DNA of 38,135 nucleotides. Origin: Bacteroidia bacterium (lineage in GTDB: Bacteria; Bacteroidota; Bacteroidia; NS11-12g; UBA9320). The first letter of the stretch is position 1. Each line of letters starts with the position of its first letter. Below the pieces are notes generated by a model. That model did not search any database, was not told the origin of the DNA, and saw only the letters and a list, made by a program, of their open reading frames with translations. Made by a program: the position numbers and the translations under genes. Shown here piece by piece: positions 23,936 through 32,127 of this stretch. The stretch is taken from NCBI GenBank assembly GCA_017857855.1, contig JAFMCI010000017.1, positions 1-38,135 of the forward strand, read 5' to 3'.

Positions 23936-24829
23936 TTGAAATCAACTGTAATACACACCGAATCCATAGGCATCAAAGCTAAGTTAAGCGACTACAATCA
24001 GTTGATTAAATTTAGATTGACTTTTACAGTAGTGCTCTCCTCTGTTTTAGGCTATCTAATTGGTATGAGTGGCGGAGTTAATTGGACTGAATTGTCTGCA
24101 CTAATCATTGGCGGCTTTCTGGTTGTTTCTTCTTCTAATGGATTAAATCAAATCGTAGAAAAAAACTACGATATATTGATGACACGCACAGAAAATAGAC
24201 CGTTAGCCCAAAATAGAATGGGCGTATTAGAAGCCGCTGTTTTTTGCACTATCACAGGTATCGTAGGTGTTTATTTACTAGGAACGTTTCTTAATCAATA
24301 CGCTGCTATTTTAGGTGTCGGATCATTAATTAGTTATGCCTTCATCTACACGCCACTCAAAAGAGTATCGAGTGTGGCTGTGTACATAGGTGCTGTGCCG
24401 GGTGCTATTCCACCTTTACTGGGTTGGGTTGCGGCTACAGGTAAATTCTCTGCTATTGCCGGTATTCTGTTTTTAATTCAATTCATATGGCAATTCCCGC
24501 ACTTCTGGGCAATTGCATGGATACTTGACGACGATTATAAAAAAGCAGGTTATAGACTGTTGCCATTAAAATCAGCAAGATCAAAATCATCTGCAATGTT
24601 GATTGTTTTATCTTGTGTTTTATTAATCCCTGTTAGTGTCATTCCGTACCTTATTGGAATGGCAGGATTATACAGTGCGATTATAATTACCGCTAGCTCT
24701 TTAACCTTAACTATTTTGGCTATTCAACTATATAAATCACTGTCGATGGCAGACGCAAAAAAATTGATGTTTGCATCTATTATTTACAACCCTTTGGTCC
24801 TTATATCGTTATTAATAGATAAGATATAA
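23936..24829 (+). CDS. ctaB: protoheme IX farnesyltransferase (heme O synthase)
   Basis: A 297-residue UbiA-family membrane enzyme that adds a farnesyl group to heme B to make heme O, the substrate of CtaA. Motifs are the first aspartate-rich loop NQIVEKNYDILMTRTENRPL and the second, DDDYKKAGYRLLPL. About nine helices are seen. No ATG is available near the N-terminus. The TTG at 23936, five bases after the ctaA stop, gives the natural start (MKSTVIHTESIG); a longer frame starting inside ctaA at 23891 is less likely. It forms the heme A pathway pair with ctaA. Confidence 0.93.
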   Translation: MKSTVIHTESIGIKAKLSDYNQLIKFRLTFTVVLSSVLGYLIGMSGGVNWTELSALIIGGFLVVSSSNGLNQIVEKNYDILMTRTENRPLAQNRMGVLEAAVFCTITGIVGVYLLGTFLNQYAAILGVGSLISYAFIYTPLKRVSSVAVYIGAVPGAIPPLLGWVAATGKFSAIAGILFLIQFIWQFPHFWAIAWILDDDYKKAGYRLLPLKSARSKSSAMLIVLSCVLLIPVSVIPYLIGMAGLYSAIIITASSLTLTILAIQLYKSLSMADAKKLMFASIIYNPLVLISLLIDKI

Positions 24830-24835
24830 ATTAAC

Positions 24836-25417
24836 ATGAAAGAAGAAGTAGAGTACACCGGCATTCATCCTAAAAAATTCAGTCTTTGGCTGCTTTTACT
24901 CGGAATTTTAATGCTTTTTGCTGGATTAACCAGTGCATACATCGTAAGACGAGGTGATGGTAATTGGTTTGATTTCCCGATACCCACCGTTTTTTTATAT
25001 TCAACAATCATAGTTTTACTAAGCTCACTGAGTATGTGGTACGCATACAGATCTGCTAAAAAAGACGAAATTGGCGGAGTAAAACTGGGTTTAGTCATCA
25101 CTATTTTGTTAGCCATCGCTTTTACATTATCTCAATATTGGGGATGGTCTGTTATGGAAGAACAAGGTTTATATTTTGTAAATCCAAAAGAAGGAGAAAA
25201 AGTTTCGGCCTCTTTCTTAATTGCCATTGCGGCTATACATTTAGTTCACATTTTAGCAGGAATACTATTCCTGATTTCAACTTACATAAAGACTTTAAAT
25301 GCCAAAGTTCACAAGAAAAACTTATTAAGTATTGACATGTGCAATACTTATTGGCACTTCGTAGGTCTTTTGTGGGTTTATTTGTATTTGTTTTTATATT
25401 TTGCACCCGATTTTTAA
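24836..25417 (+). CDS. coxC: cytochrome c oxidase subunit III (short form)
   Basis: A 193-residue membrane protein of the heme-copper oxidase subunit III family with five helices. Its start, YTGIHPKKFSLWLLLLGILM, and the end, CNTYWHFVGLLWVYLYLFLYF, carry the family WHFVxxxWxxL signature. Subunit III stabilises subunit I and its oxygen and proton paths. A second, longer subunit III gene follows after three bases, an arrangement seen in many Bacteroidetes. Confidence 0.92.
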   Translation: MKEEVEYTGIHPKKFSLWLLLLGILMLFAGLTSAYIVRRGDGNWFDFPIPTVFLYSTIIVLLSSLSMWYAYRSAKKDEIGGVKLGLVITILLAIAFTLSQYWGWSVMEEQGLYFVNPKEGEKVSASFLIAIAAIHLVHILAGILFLISTYIKTLNAKVHKKNLLSIDMCNTYWHFVGLLWVYLYLFLYFAPDF

Positions 25418-25420
25418 CCA

Positions 25421-26308
25421 ATGTCTACACAAACAATAGCACAATCAAGCACTTGGGGAGGAGGAAACTCTCCATTTAAGGTAAGTTACGGTAAACTCAT
25501 GATGTGGGTTTTCTTACTATCTGATGCATTTACATTCTCTTCATTGTTAACAGCCTATGGAGCTATACGCTATAGCTTTTCATCTACGGATACATTTATT
25601 GAAGATGTTACTCCAGCAAAGCTTGAAGCAGACGGAATTCCTATGAGAGATGGTAGAATTGATTTTACCTTCGCTGATAACTTAATAGAAAAATATACAC
25701 CAGATGCTGCCGCTCATACTTCACATGGGGCGGAAGCACACGCTGATCATACCGATTACTTTGTTCAAAAAATGGGTGAAACGGGTATTTTTAGTGAAAG
25801 TCACTGGCCATCACCAGATTTAGTATTTAATCACTTTCCTGGTTTTGGTGTTATCGATTTTCATGGTATGCACTTACCGCTGATCTTCGTGTCTTTAATG
25901 ACGCTTATCCTTATTTTGAGCTCAGTAACTATGGTACTGGCAGTGGAAGCTGGTCAACGTGCAGATAAAGACGCAGTTAGTAAATGGATGCTGTGGACCA
26001 TTATAGGTGGTTTTATGTTCTTAGGTTGTCAAGCTTGGGAATGGACACAGTTTATAGGAGCCGGATCACGCATGTACAGCAATCCGTACGGACCTCCTAC
26101 ATTTGCAGCCCTATTCTTTGGTGTGACAGGATTTCACGGTTTTCACGTATTTTCGGGTGTAGTGCTTAACATCATTATTTATGTCAACAACCTTATGGGT
26201 ACTTACGAAAAAAGAGGCCATTACGAAATGGTAGAAAAAGTAGGTTTATACTGGCACTTTGTTGACCTTGTTTGGGTTTTCGTTTTCACTTTCTTCTACT
26301 TAATCTAA
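25421..26308 (+). CDS. cytochrome c oxidase subunit III (long form)
   Basis: A 295-residue relative of subunit III with about five helices and a long polar loop at about 60-145 that carries several histidines (AHTSHGAEAHADHTDYF). The core motifs are FLGCQAWEWTQFI, FFGVTGFHGFHVFSG and the C-terminal YWHFVDLVWVFVFTFFYLI. The gene follows the short subunit III gene, so both are probably in the mature complex. The histidine-rich loop could bind copper or protons near the membrane surface, but this is a guess. Confidence 0.92.
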   Translation: MSTQTIAQSSTWGGGNSPFKVSYGKLMMWVFLLSDAFTFSSLLTAYGAIRYSFSSTDTFIEDVTPAKLEADGIPMRDGRIDFTFADNLIEKYTPDAAAHTSHGAEAHADHTDYFVQKMGETGIFSESHWPSPDLVFNHFPGFGVIDFHGMHLPLIFVSLMTLILILSSVTMVLAVEAGQRADKDAVSKWMLWTIIGGFMFLGCQAWEWTQFIGAGSRMYSNPYGPPTFAALFFGVTGFHGFHVFSGVVLNIIIYVNNLMGTYEKRGHYEMVEKVGLYWHFVDLVWVFVFTFFYLI

Positions 26309-26332
26309 TTTTAACCTTAAAAAATTACAATT

Positions 26333-26689
26333 ATGTCTTCACATTCAAATCATAACGCAGATATACACGACGAAGTAAATTACGATCCTACTGTATGGGT
26401 ACCGCATACGCACAGCCACGGTACTAAAGATATCTGGCTTAAATTCTGGATACTTTTAGGCCTTACAGTAATAGATGTTGCTTTCTATTTTGTTATGCCT
26501 CCATCTATGGCTAGAAACATTATTTTCATAGCGTTAGGTATTGTAAAAGCCATTTACATCGTAGGCACCTTCATGCACATGAAGCATGAGAAATTAGGTT
26601 TTGCTTCTATGATTATAATTCCTATGATGTTCATTATTTTCTTCATAGCTTGGATGCTATTTGAAGGGAATTTCTGGGGAACTATTTAA
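26333..26689 (+). CDS. cytochrome c oxidase subunit IV (CtaF/COX4-pro type)
   Basis: A 118-residue membrane protein with three helices (about 36-55, 61-80, 88-108). Its family mark is IVKAIYIVGTFMHMKHEK in the second helix. The N-terminus is histidine-rich (VPHTHSHG). This small subunit helps assemble CuB in subunit I in other bacteria. It lies between subunit III and SCO. Confidence 0.9.
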   Translation: MSSHSNHNADIHDEVNYDPTVWVPHTHSHGTKDIWLKFWILLGLTVIDVAFYFVMPPSMARNIIFIALGIVKAIYIVGTFMHMKHEKLGFASMIIIPMMFIIFFIAWMLFEGNFWGTI

Positions 26690-26698
26690 TAAAGACAT

Positions 26699-27358
26699 AT
26701 GAAAAGAGTAGGTGGACTAATTATAGTTGGTATAATTATCCTTATACCCGTTCTTATTGCCTTTTATTGGCAGTCAAAGGAATTTAAATACACAGAATTA
26801 CCCGTATATTCTACCGATGAATTAGGAGAAAAAGTACCTTATTACATAGACAGCTTCTCTTTAATTGATCAGAATGGAGAAGTATTTACACGTGAAGATA
26901 TTGGCGATAAAGTTTATATAGCTAATTTCTTTTTTGCATCTTGTCCAGAGGTATGTCCAACTATCAATGGGCATCTTAAAATTGCATCACAAAAATTAGA
27001 AAATAGCACGGATGTACTATTTATATCTCATACAGTAGATCCATATAATGATACGGCCGAAGTACTTCGAGAATATGCCAATAAGTTTGAAGTAAATGAC
27101 GATCAGTGGAAATTCTTAACTGGAAGTAAAAGCACTATTTACCGATTAGCCAGAGATAGCTATAAAGCGGTAATTCAGGAGGTTCCTGATACAACTGATT
27201 TTATACATAGTGAAAAAATAATGTTAGTAGACAAAGATTTTCACGTGAGAGGAATTTACGACGGACTAGAAATTACCGATATCATGAAAATGATAGAAGA
27301 CGCCCGTTTCTTATTAAAGACATATAAAGACCAAGAAAAAGATGAAGCTAAGCGATAA
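26699..27358 (+). CDS. SCO1/SenC-type copper chaperone
   Basis: A 219-residue protein with an N-terminal membrane anchor (about 5-24) and a thioredoxin-like domain outside the membrane. The copper-binding CxxxC motif is C82 and C86 (SCPEVCP) and the distal histidine is H170 (DFIHSEK). These are the three ligands of SCO proteins, which deliver copper to or reduce the CuA site of subunit II. The gene ends 17 bases inside the next one, so translation is probably coupled. Confidence 0.95.
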   Translation: MKRVGGLIIVGIIILIPVLIAFYWQSKEFKYTELPVYSTDELGEKVPYYIDSFSLIDQNGEVFTREDIGDKVYIANFFFASCPEVCPTINGHLKIASQKLENSTDVLFISHTVDPYNDTAEVLREYANKFEVNDDQWKFLTGSKSTIYRLARDSYKAVIQEVPDTTDFIHSEKIMLVDKDFHVRGIYDGLEITDIMKMIEDARFLLKTYKDQEKDEAKR

Positions 27359-27878
27359 AGCATTTTTTAGGATTGCCATGGTGGTATCAGTGGTAGTATT
27401 TCTACTAGTGGTTGTACTAAACAAACGTATACTCAATCCACCAAACGAGTTTCCTGCTTTTATTTACAAGTTACCTATGCTGCACGCATTTATAAATGCA
27501 ACATGTGCGGTATTATTAATTCTCTCGCTTAGTGCTATCAAAGCGGGCAACATAGCAAAACATAAATTGCTCAACATTACAGCATTTTGTTTATCTGCCG
27601 TTTTCTTATTAAGCTATGTAACCTATCATTTCTTTGTACCGGAAACCAGCTACGGTGGCGAAGGGGCTATGAAATACGTATATTACACCATTCTTATTTC
27701 TCATATATTTTTAGCAGCTATCGTTTTACCAATGATTTTATTGGCATTTTGGTATGCGTTAAATAACAATATAGTGAAGCATCGAAAAATTGTTCGTTTC
27801 ACCTATCCTATTTGGCTATATGTGGCAATCACGGGAGTTTTAGTTTACGTACTTATTTCCCCTTACTACTCTTTCTAA
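27342..27878 (+). CDS. DUF420 (CtaM-like) membrane protein
   Basis: A 178-residue membrane protein with five helices. Family marks are LPMLHAFINATCAVLL, LLSYVTYHFFVPETSYGG and the end TYPIWLYVAITGVLVYVLI. DUF420 proteins are oxidase assembly factors; CtaM of Firmicutes is needed for a functional heme A oxidase. Histidines in LHAF, YHFF and ISHIF are placed within helices and could hold heme or copper. It overlaps SCO by 17 bases, in line with a joint role in cofactor insertion. Confidence 0.92.
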   Translation: MKLSDKAFFRIAMVVSVVVFLLVVVLNKRILNPPNEFPAFIYKLPMLHAFINATCAVLLILSLSAIKAGNIAKHKLLNITAFCLSAVFLLSYVTYHFFVPETSYGGEGAMKYVYYTILISHIFLAAIVLPMILLAFWYALNNNIVKHRKIVRFTYPIWLYVAITGVLVYVLISPYYSF

Positions 27879-27883
27879 CTAGT

Positions 27884-28615
27884 TTGAAGTCGACCTTACA
27901 ACGGATCTTACAAAGAGTATTGGGATACGATGCTTACTTGTGGTATTTCACACTTTACAAACTTCGTACGCTGAAATATGATAAGCACGAAAATGATTTT
28001 TTTTATTTTCTTAATATGTTACAAAAGAACCATATCGCTTTAGACATTGGTGCTAATCTCGGTTTAATGTCTTATCACCTTGCCAAAAACACCAAAGAGA
28101 CCTTTGCATTTGAACCCATGCCAAATAACTACAAAGTGGTAGAAAAGGTGAAAGCCAAATATAATCTTGATAATTTACACTTACTTACTAATGCGCTCGG
28201 GAATGAGAACAAATCAATTCAACTGGTTTTACCCGAGGTAGATGGGGTCAAAAAACAAGGGCTTAGTCATGTAGTAGACGCAAAAATGACTGAGTTTAAT
28301 GACGGGAGTATTTTTGAAACAGAATGCTTAAAACTGGATGATCAACCGGAGTTAAAAAATAAAAAAATTGATGCTATAAAGATCGACGTAGAAAACTTTG
28401 AGTATGAGGTTTTCTTAGGAGCAGAAAATATTTTAAAAACCGACAAGCCCGTTATTTACTGTGAGCTTTGGGATAATAAAAACAGATTAGATTGTTTTGA
28501 CTATCTGCAAAGTTTAGGCTATAAAACGATGGTATTGCAACACGGTAAGTTAGAAGCAATACAAAGTAACCCTAGTCACATACAGAACTTCTTCTTTATC
28601 CATAAACACCCTTAA
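27884..28615 (+). CDS. FkbM-family methyltransferase
   Basis: A 243-residue SAM-dependent methyltransferase. The SAM motif is DIGANLG (54-60), followed by FEPMP (76-80) and the FkbM block IDAIKIDVENFEYEVFLG. FkbM proteins methylate hydroxyls of sugars or polyketides. The TTG at 27884 is preferred as start because a longer frame would overlap DUF420 by 67 bases. It sits inside the oxidase cluster, five bases after DUF420 and ten before the small CPMC gene. Its substrate is unknown and its presence in a respiratory operon is unexplained. Confidence 0.85.
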   Translation: MKSTLQRILQRVLGYDAYLWYFTLYKLRTLKYDKHENDFFYFLNMLQKNHIALDIGANLGLMSYHLAKNTKETFAFEPMPNNYKVVEKVKAKYNLDNLHLLTNALGNENKSIQLVLPEVDGVKKQGLSHVVDAKMTEFNDGSIFETECLKLDDQPELKNKKIDAIKIDVENFEYEVFLGAENILKTDKPVIYCELWDNKNRLDCFDYLQSLGYKTMVLQHGKLEAIQSNPSHIQNFFFIHKHP

Positions 28616-28620
28616 CTTCG
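28613..28620 (+). promoter_or_regulatory. candidate -7 box (TAACTTCG) for the CPMC gene
   Basis: A TAnnTTCG box five bases before the ATG at 28626, overlapping the end of the FkbM gene. The same octamer lies before the barrel gene at 30454. If used, the mRNA would be leaderless. Confidence 0.3.
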
Positions 28621-28625
28621 TGACC

Positions 28626-28841
28626 ATGAAAAAGATACTATTTATTCTATTTCTCCTATCGGCCGTAGCGTTAACCGCCGATGCACAATGTCCTATGTGC
28701 AAAGCTTCCGTAGAGAGCGGAATGAAAGATCCGAATTCTAAAGGAAGAGGCCTTAATGACGGCATACTATACTTATTAGCCACTCCGTATATCGCCATCG
28801 CCGTTATTGGTACTGTTTGGTATAACAAGAGAAGGAAATAG
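28626..28841 (+). CDS. small exported CPMC membrane protein
   Basis: A 71-residue protein. Residues 1-19 form a signal peptide (MKKILFILFLLSAVALTADA), then the mature N-terminus has QCPMCKASVESGMKDPNSKG, a CxxC motif, and a C-terminal helix (GILYLLATPYIAIAVIGTVWY) ending in RRK. The protein should expose the CPMC site outside the inner membrane. The ATG at 28626 is chosen over a GTG six bases upstream. Similar small CPMC proteins occur in other Bacteroidetes, from memory, without assigned function. The location after SCO and DUF420 suggests copper or thiol handling in oxidase assembly; this is inference. Confidence 0.8.
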   Translation: MKKILFILFLLSAVALTADAQCPMCKASVESGMKDPNSKGRGLNDGILYLLATPYIAIAVIGTVWYNKRRK

Positions 28842-28844
28842 GTC

Positions 28845-29213
28845 ATGAGTTCTATACCATCCTTCTTTGGCGGTAAATGTCCGCAATGTCACAAAGGCAA
28901 AGTCTTTACGCACAAAGCATCAAATCTCAAACATTTTAGAGAGATGCATGATCACTGTCCTAGTTGTAATGTAAAGTTCGAATCAGAACCTGGTTTCTTT
29001 TGGGGTGCTATGTACTTTAGTTATGCATACAGCGTAGCCTCATTTATCATAATCGGTTTTTTCTTTTTTACCTACAGTGACGATGTAAATTTAGGATATT
29101 ATATAGGTACTGTAATCGCATTTACCGTACTTACCTCTCCTATTTCTTATCGCATGTCACGCCTGATGATGATGTACATCGCAGCGCCATATCGCAGGTT
29201 TAGGGGTAAATAA
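28845..29213 (+). CDS. DUF983 zinc-ribbon membrane protein
   Basis: A 122-residue protein. The N-terminal half has two CxxC pairs (CPQC near residue 12, CPSC near 38) that form a probable zinc ribbon. Two membrane helices follow (about 58-76 and 84-101). DUF983 proteins occur near oxidase assembly genes in many bacteria; the function is not established. It is the last gene of the oxidase cluster, three bases after the CPMC gene, and converges on recA. Confidence 0.88.
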   Translation: MSSIPSFFGGKCPQCHKGKVFTHKASNLKHFREMHDHCPSCNVKFESEPGFFWGAMYFSYAYSVASFIIIGFFFFTYSDDVNLGYYIGTVIAFTVLTSPISYRMSRLMMMYIAAPYRRFRGK

Positions 29214-29214
29214 A

Positions 29215-29245
29215 AAAACCTCCCGTTTTAAAGACAGAAGGTTTT
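29215..29245. terminator. possible stem-loop between DUF983 and recA
   Basis: AAAACCT (29215-29221) and AGGTTTT (29239-29245) form a 7-bp inverted repeat with a 17-base loop between two convergent genes. A runs and T runs flank it on each side. The long loop makes it weaker than the other terminators. Confidence 0.4.
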
Positions 29246-29265
29246 CCCGTTTACTTTATTTTCAA

Positions 29266-30297
29266 CTACTTTTTACCGGCGGCTAAAGCCACTGGTTCTA
29301 CGCCGTTTATTATATCCGTAATTTTTTGCTCTATTTCTTCCATCATTTCTGGATTGTCTATAAGCAATTGTTTAACTGAATCTCTACCTTGTCCTAACTT
29401 GGTCTCGCCATAGCTAAACCAAGAACCACTTTTTTGTATGACGTTATTTTCAACTCCAAGATCTACTACTTCTCCTGCTTTTGAAATTCCTTGGCCATAC
29501 ATGATATCAAACTCTACGACCCTAAACGGTGGAGCTACCTTATTCTTGGCTACTTTCACTTTTACACGATTTCCGATAATGTCTACCCCATCTTTTATAC
29601 TACCCGTACGACGAATATCCAATCTTACAGAAGCATAAAACTTAAGTGCATTACCTCCAGTAGTTGTTTCTGGGTTACCAAACATAACGCCTATTTTTTC
29701 TCGTAACTGATTGATAAATATGCAAATACAACCTGTTTTGTTGATTGTACCTGTAAGTTTACGTAGTGCTTGAGACATTAAACGAGCGTGTAGACCCATT
29801 TTAGAATCTCCCATATCTCCTTCTAATTCTGCACGAGGTACAAGCGCAGCTACCGAGTCAATTACAATAACGTCAATAGCACCTGAGCGTATCAAGTTAT
29901 CAGCGATTTCTAACGCTTGCTCTCCATCATCTGGCTGAGAGATTAGTAATTCATTGGTATCGATACCTACTTTTTCTGCATAAAATTTATCGAAAGCGTG
30001 TTCTGCATCCACAAATGCACAAATACCTCCTAGTTTTTGCGCTTCGGCGATGCAATGCATAGCCAAGGTTGTTTTACCTGAAGACTCCGGGCCATATATT
30101 TCAATTACTCTTCCTTTAGGAAAACCGCCTACACCTAAGGCTATATCCAATCCTAGAGAACCTGTAGAAATCGTGTCTACTTTTACAATGTTCTCATCAT
30201 CCATTCTCATCACTACTCCTTTACCATAGGACTTTTCAAGCTTGTCAATGGTGAGTTTAAGTGATTTCAGTTTTTCTTCGTTTTCGCTTTTTGACAT
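29266..30297 (-). CDS. recA: recombinase RecA
   Basis: A 343-residue recombinase for homologous repair and SOS induction. Walker A is GPESSGKTT (69-77), the Walker B region is [10 protein letters not shown], and the DNA-binding loops are intact: L1 at [18 protein letters not shown] and L2 at [19 protein letters not shown]. Length and order are normal, with the catalytic E in FVDAEHA. It is transcribed alone and divergently from the barrel gene. A promoter-like box with TTG at a 20-base spacing precedes it. No LexA site was recognised. Confidence 0.99.
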   Translation of the reverse strand: MSKSENEEKLKSLKLTIDKLEKSYGKGVVMRMDDENIVKVDTISTGSLGLDIALGVGGFPKGRVIEIYGPESSGKTTLAMHCIAEAQKLGGICAFVDAEHAFDKFYAEKVGIDTNELLISQPDDGEQALEIADNLIRSGAIDVIVIDSVAALVPRAELEGDMGDSKMGLHARLMSQALRKLTGTINKTGCICIFINQLREKIGVMFGNPETTTGGNALKFYASVRLDIRRTGSIKDGVDIIGNRVKVKVAKNKVAPPFRVVEFDIMYGQGISKAGEVVDLGVENNVIQKSGSWFSYGETKLGQGRDSVKQLLIDNPEMMEEIEQKITDIINGVEPVALAAGKK

Positions 30298-30321
30298 TAT
30301 TATTATCTAAACTATTAAACC

Positions 30322-30352
30322 CAAATATATACTAATGGTTCTCAAAAAACAA
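30322..30352 (-). promoter_or_regulatory. candidate recA promoter (TTG-N20-TATATTTG)
   Basis: On the minus strand an exact TAnnTTTG box (30322-30329) is preceded at 20 bases by TTG (30350-30352), which fits the Flavobacterium-type promoter (TTG, 17-23 bases, TAnnTTTG). The box lies 24 bases before the ATG. This is the best two-part promoter in the window. Confidence 0.6.
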
Positions 30353-30413
30353 CAATTGGAAAATGTGTTGATATAAATCCTTTATCTCCCCAAAACATAT
30401 ACTACACTAAACG

Positions 30414-30421
30414 TAACTTCG
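30414..30421 (+). promoter_or_regulatory. candidate -7 box (TAACTTCG) for the barrel gene
   Basis: A TAnnTTCG box 32 bases before the TTG start at 30454. The same octamer lies before the CPMC gene. Confidence 0.35.
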
Positions 30422-30453
30422 TTGCATATTTACAACGTAGATCATTCATTATT

Positions 30454-32070
30454 TTGAAAAAAATCGCCCTTTTCATTGCTTGTTTTACTGGGTTAGCCAC
30501 AGCCAAAGCACAGATTACTTCTGGAGATACCAGCGTTATTATAGTAACCGCTTATGTGCCTGATGTACAAGAGACCAAAAAAATAGATATCCTTCCGAGT
30601 ATGGAAGACCCTAAAGTAAAACCTCCTGTTTATGAATACGTTTTTCCGAACGTAGCATACAAGCCTAAGTCGGTTTATTCTCCTATAGATCCTATATTTA
30701 TTAAACCTGAAGAGAAAGAAGATCTTTTTGATAACTACCTAGAAGTAGGCGGTGGAAATTACTTGACTTCTTATCTAAACGCAAGTATTCACAATACTCA
30801 GGACAAGTATTACACCTACGGACTAAATGTAAAACACCACGCCGCTAACGCATCTAAAGATCCCAATCAAGCCCTGTTTAGCCAAAATCAAGTGACCGCA
30901 TTTGGCAGTAGAGAAAAAGGAAATGACTTATTTGGAGAAATTGACTACCAAAGAAATGTAGTGCACTACTATGGCTATTTAACAGATACTTCTGAAAGAA
31001 AGCTAGAGGACATTAATCAAATATACAATGACATGAATGCCCACGCACAATGGTCCAGACAACAATCAAAAATAAATAGTAGATTAAATTTAAAAAACAA
31101 CTTAGATATTGGCTTTAATCTTTTTGATAAATTGGGTGAAAGTGAGAACACGTTTAGGGTAATTAATAAAAATGACTTTAGTGCAGGAAAAGGCAGACTT
31201 CATTTAGATTTAGGTGCTACGTACACGCAACTTACCGAAACTGCGAAGTATAACCGTATTTTTATCGACTTTAAACCTCATTATGAATTAACCTATAAAA
31301 AATGGAATTTAGATATAGGTGCCAACTTGAATTACTTCTCTGATTCTACTACTAATGTTATTAAACCTGCACCTTATATTAAAGCAGAAACTTATTTGGT
31401 TCCCAAAATTCTGAGATGCTATGTGGGCATAAACGGAGACTTTCAAAAGAACACCTTAAAATCATTGAGCTATGAGAACCTATTCCTTGGTAATACTATT
31501 GAATATGCCAATACTTATGTCTTGAAATTTCAAGGTGGAATGAATGGCAGCTTCAAAAGATTTGTTGCGTTTGGGGTCAATCTTTCTCAAGAGTTTATAA
31601 CGGATCAATACTTCTTTGTTTCAGACACCAATACACTGCGTAATTTTACTACTGTTAAAGATGACATGAGCCGCTTTACTTTCTCGGGCGAATTAAAATT
31701 TACGGTGAACCAACATGTTGAAATTGGATTTAGAGGAAATGTATATTCTTACAGCCTAACAGCTGAAAAGGAAGCTTGGCACCTGCCCACCTATGACGCG
31801 GCACTATTTTCTACGGTGCGCTTAGCAGATCGAATTTATATACGTGGTGGATATTTTGCAACAAGCGCTAGAAATGCGGTCGATTTAAGTGGAGGAGAAT
31901 TTGTTCTAGCGGCTATCAATGATGTAAATTTAGGTTTTGAATATCGATACAAGAAAAATATTTCTGGTTTTGTACGTGTAAACAACATACTAAACCAACG
32001 ATACGAACTGTGGAATAACTACCGAGCTCAGGGCTTAAACGCACTTGCCGGTATTACATTTTCGCTTTAA
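30454..32070 (+). CDS. plug-less TonB-receptor-like outer membrane barrel protein
   Basis: A 538-residue outer membrane protein. Signal peptide MKKIALFIACFTGLATAKAQ (start TTG), then a proline-rich segment at about 20-95 (KPPVYEYVFPNVAYKPKSVY). From about residue 95, many amphipathic strands follow to the end (LEVGGGNYLTSYLNASIHN, INSRLNLKNNLDIGFNLF). The C-terminal strand YRAQGLNALAGITFSL ends in aromatic-free L, but the ILNQRYELWNNYRAQG block strongly resembles the last strands of TonB-dependent receptors. No plug domain is present, so it is not a classic importer. It is followed by the HU/SPOR, ExbB, ExbD and TonB-like genes. Its function is not established. Confidence 0.82.
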   Translation: MKKIALFIACFTGLATAKAQITSGDTSVIIVTAYVPDVQETKKIDILPSMEDPKVKPPVYEYVFPNVAYKPKSVYSPIDPIFIKPEEKEDLFDNYLEVGGGNYLTSYLNASIHNTQDKYYTYGLNVKHHAANASKDPNQALFSQNQVTAFGSREKGNDLFGEIDYQRNVVHYYGYLTDTSERKLEDINQIYNDMNAHAQWSRQQSKINSRLNLKNNLDIGFNLFDKLGESENTFRVINKNDFSAGKGRLHLDLGATYTQLTETAKYNRIFIDFKPHYELTYKKWNLDIGANLNYFSDSTTNVIKPAPYIKAETYLVPKILRCYVGINGDFQKNTLKSLSYENLFLGNTIEYANTYVLKFQGGMNGSFKRFVAFGVNLSQEFITDQYFFVSDTNTLRNFTTVKDDMSRFTFSGELKFTVNQHVEIGFRGNVYSYSLTAEKEAWHLPTYDAALFSTVRLADRIYIRGGYFATSARNAVDLSGGEFVLAAINDVNLGFEYRYKKNISGFVRVNNILNQRYELWNNYRAQGLNALAGITFSL

Positions 32071-32086
32071 GAATTTTTAATACTTT

Positions 32087-32104
32087 TAGCTGAAAATACA
32101 GCTA
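32087..32104 (+). other. small stem-loop between barrel and HU/SPOR genes
   Basis: TAGCTG (32087-32092) and CAGCTA (32099-32104) pair around AAAATA. There is no T run, so it is not a good terminator. It may be an mRNA processing or stability element in the 57-base gap before 32128. Confidence 0.25.
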
Positions 32105-32127
32105 TATAATTATTAATATTGCATCAC

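Noticed and set aside
24836-26308. Two adjacent subunit III genes as a recent duplication or split gene
   Set aside because: The two proteins differ in length and sequence and each is complete. Both forms occur together in other Bacteroidetes clusters.
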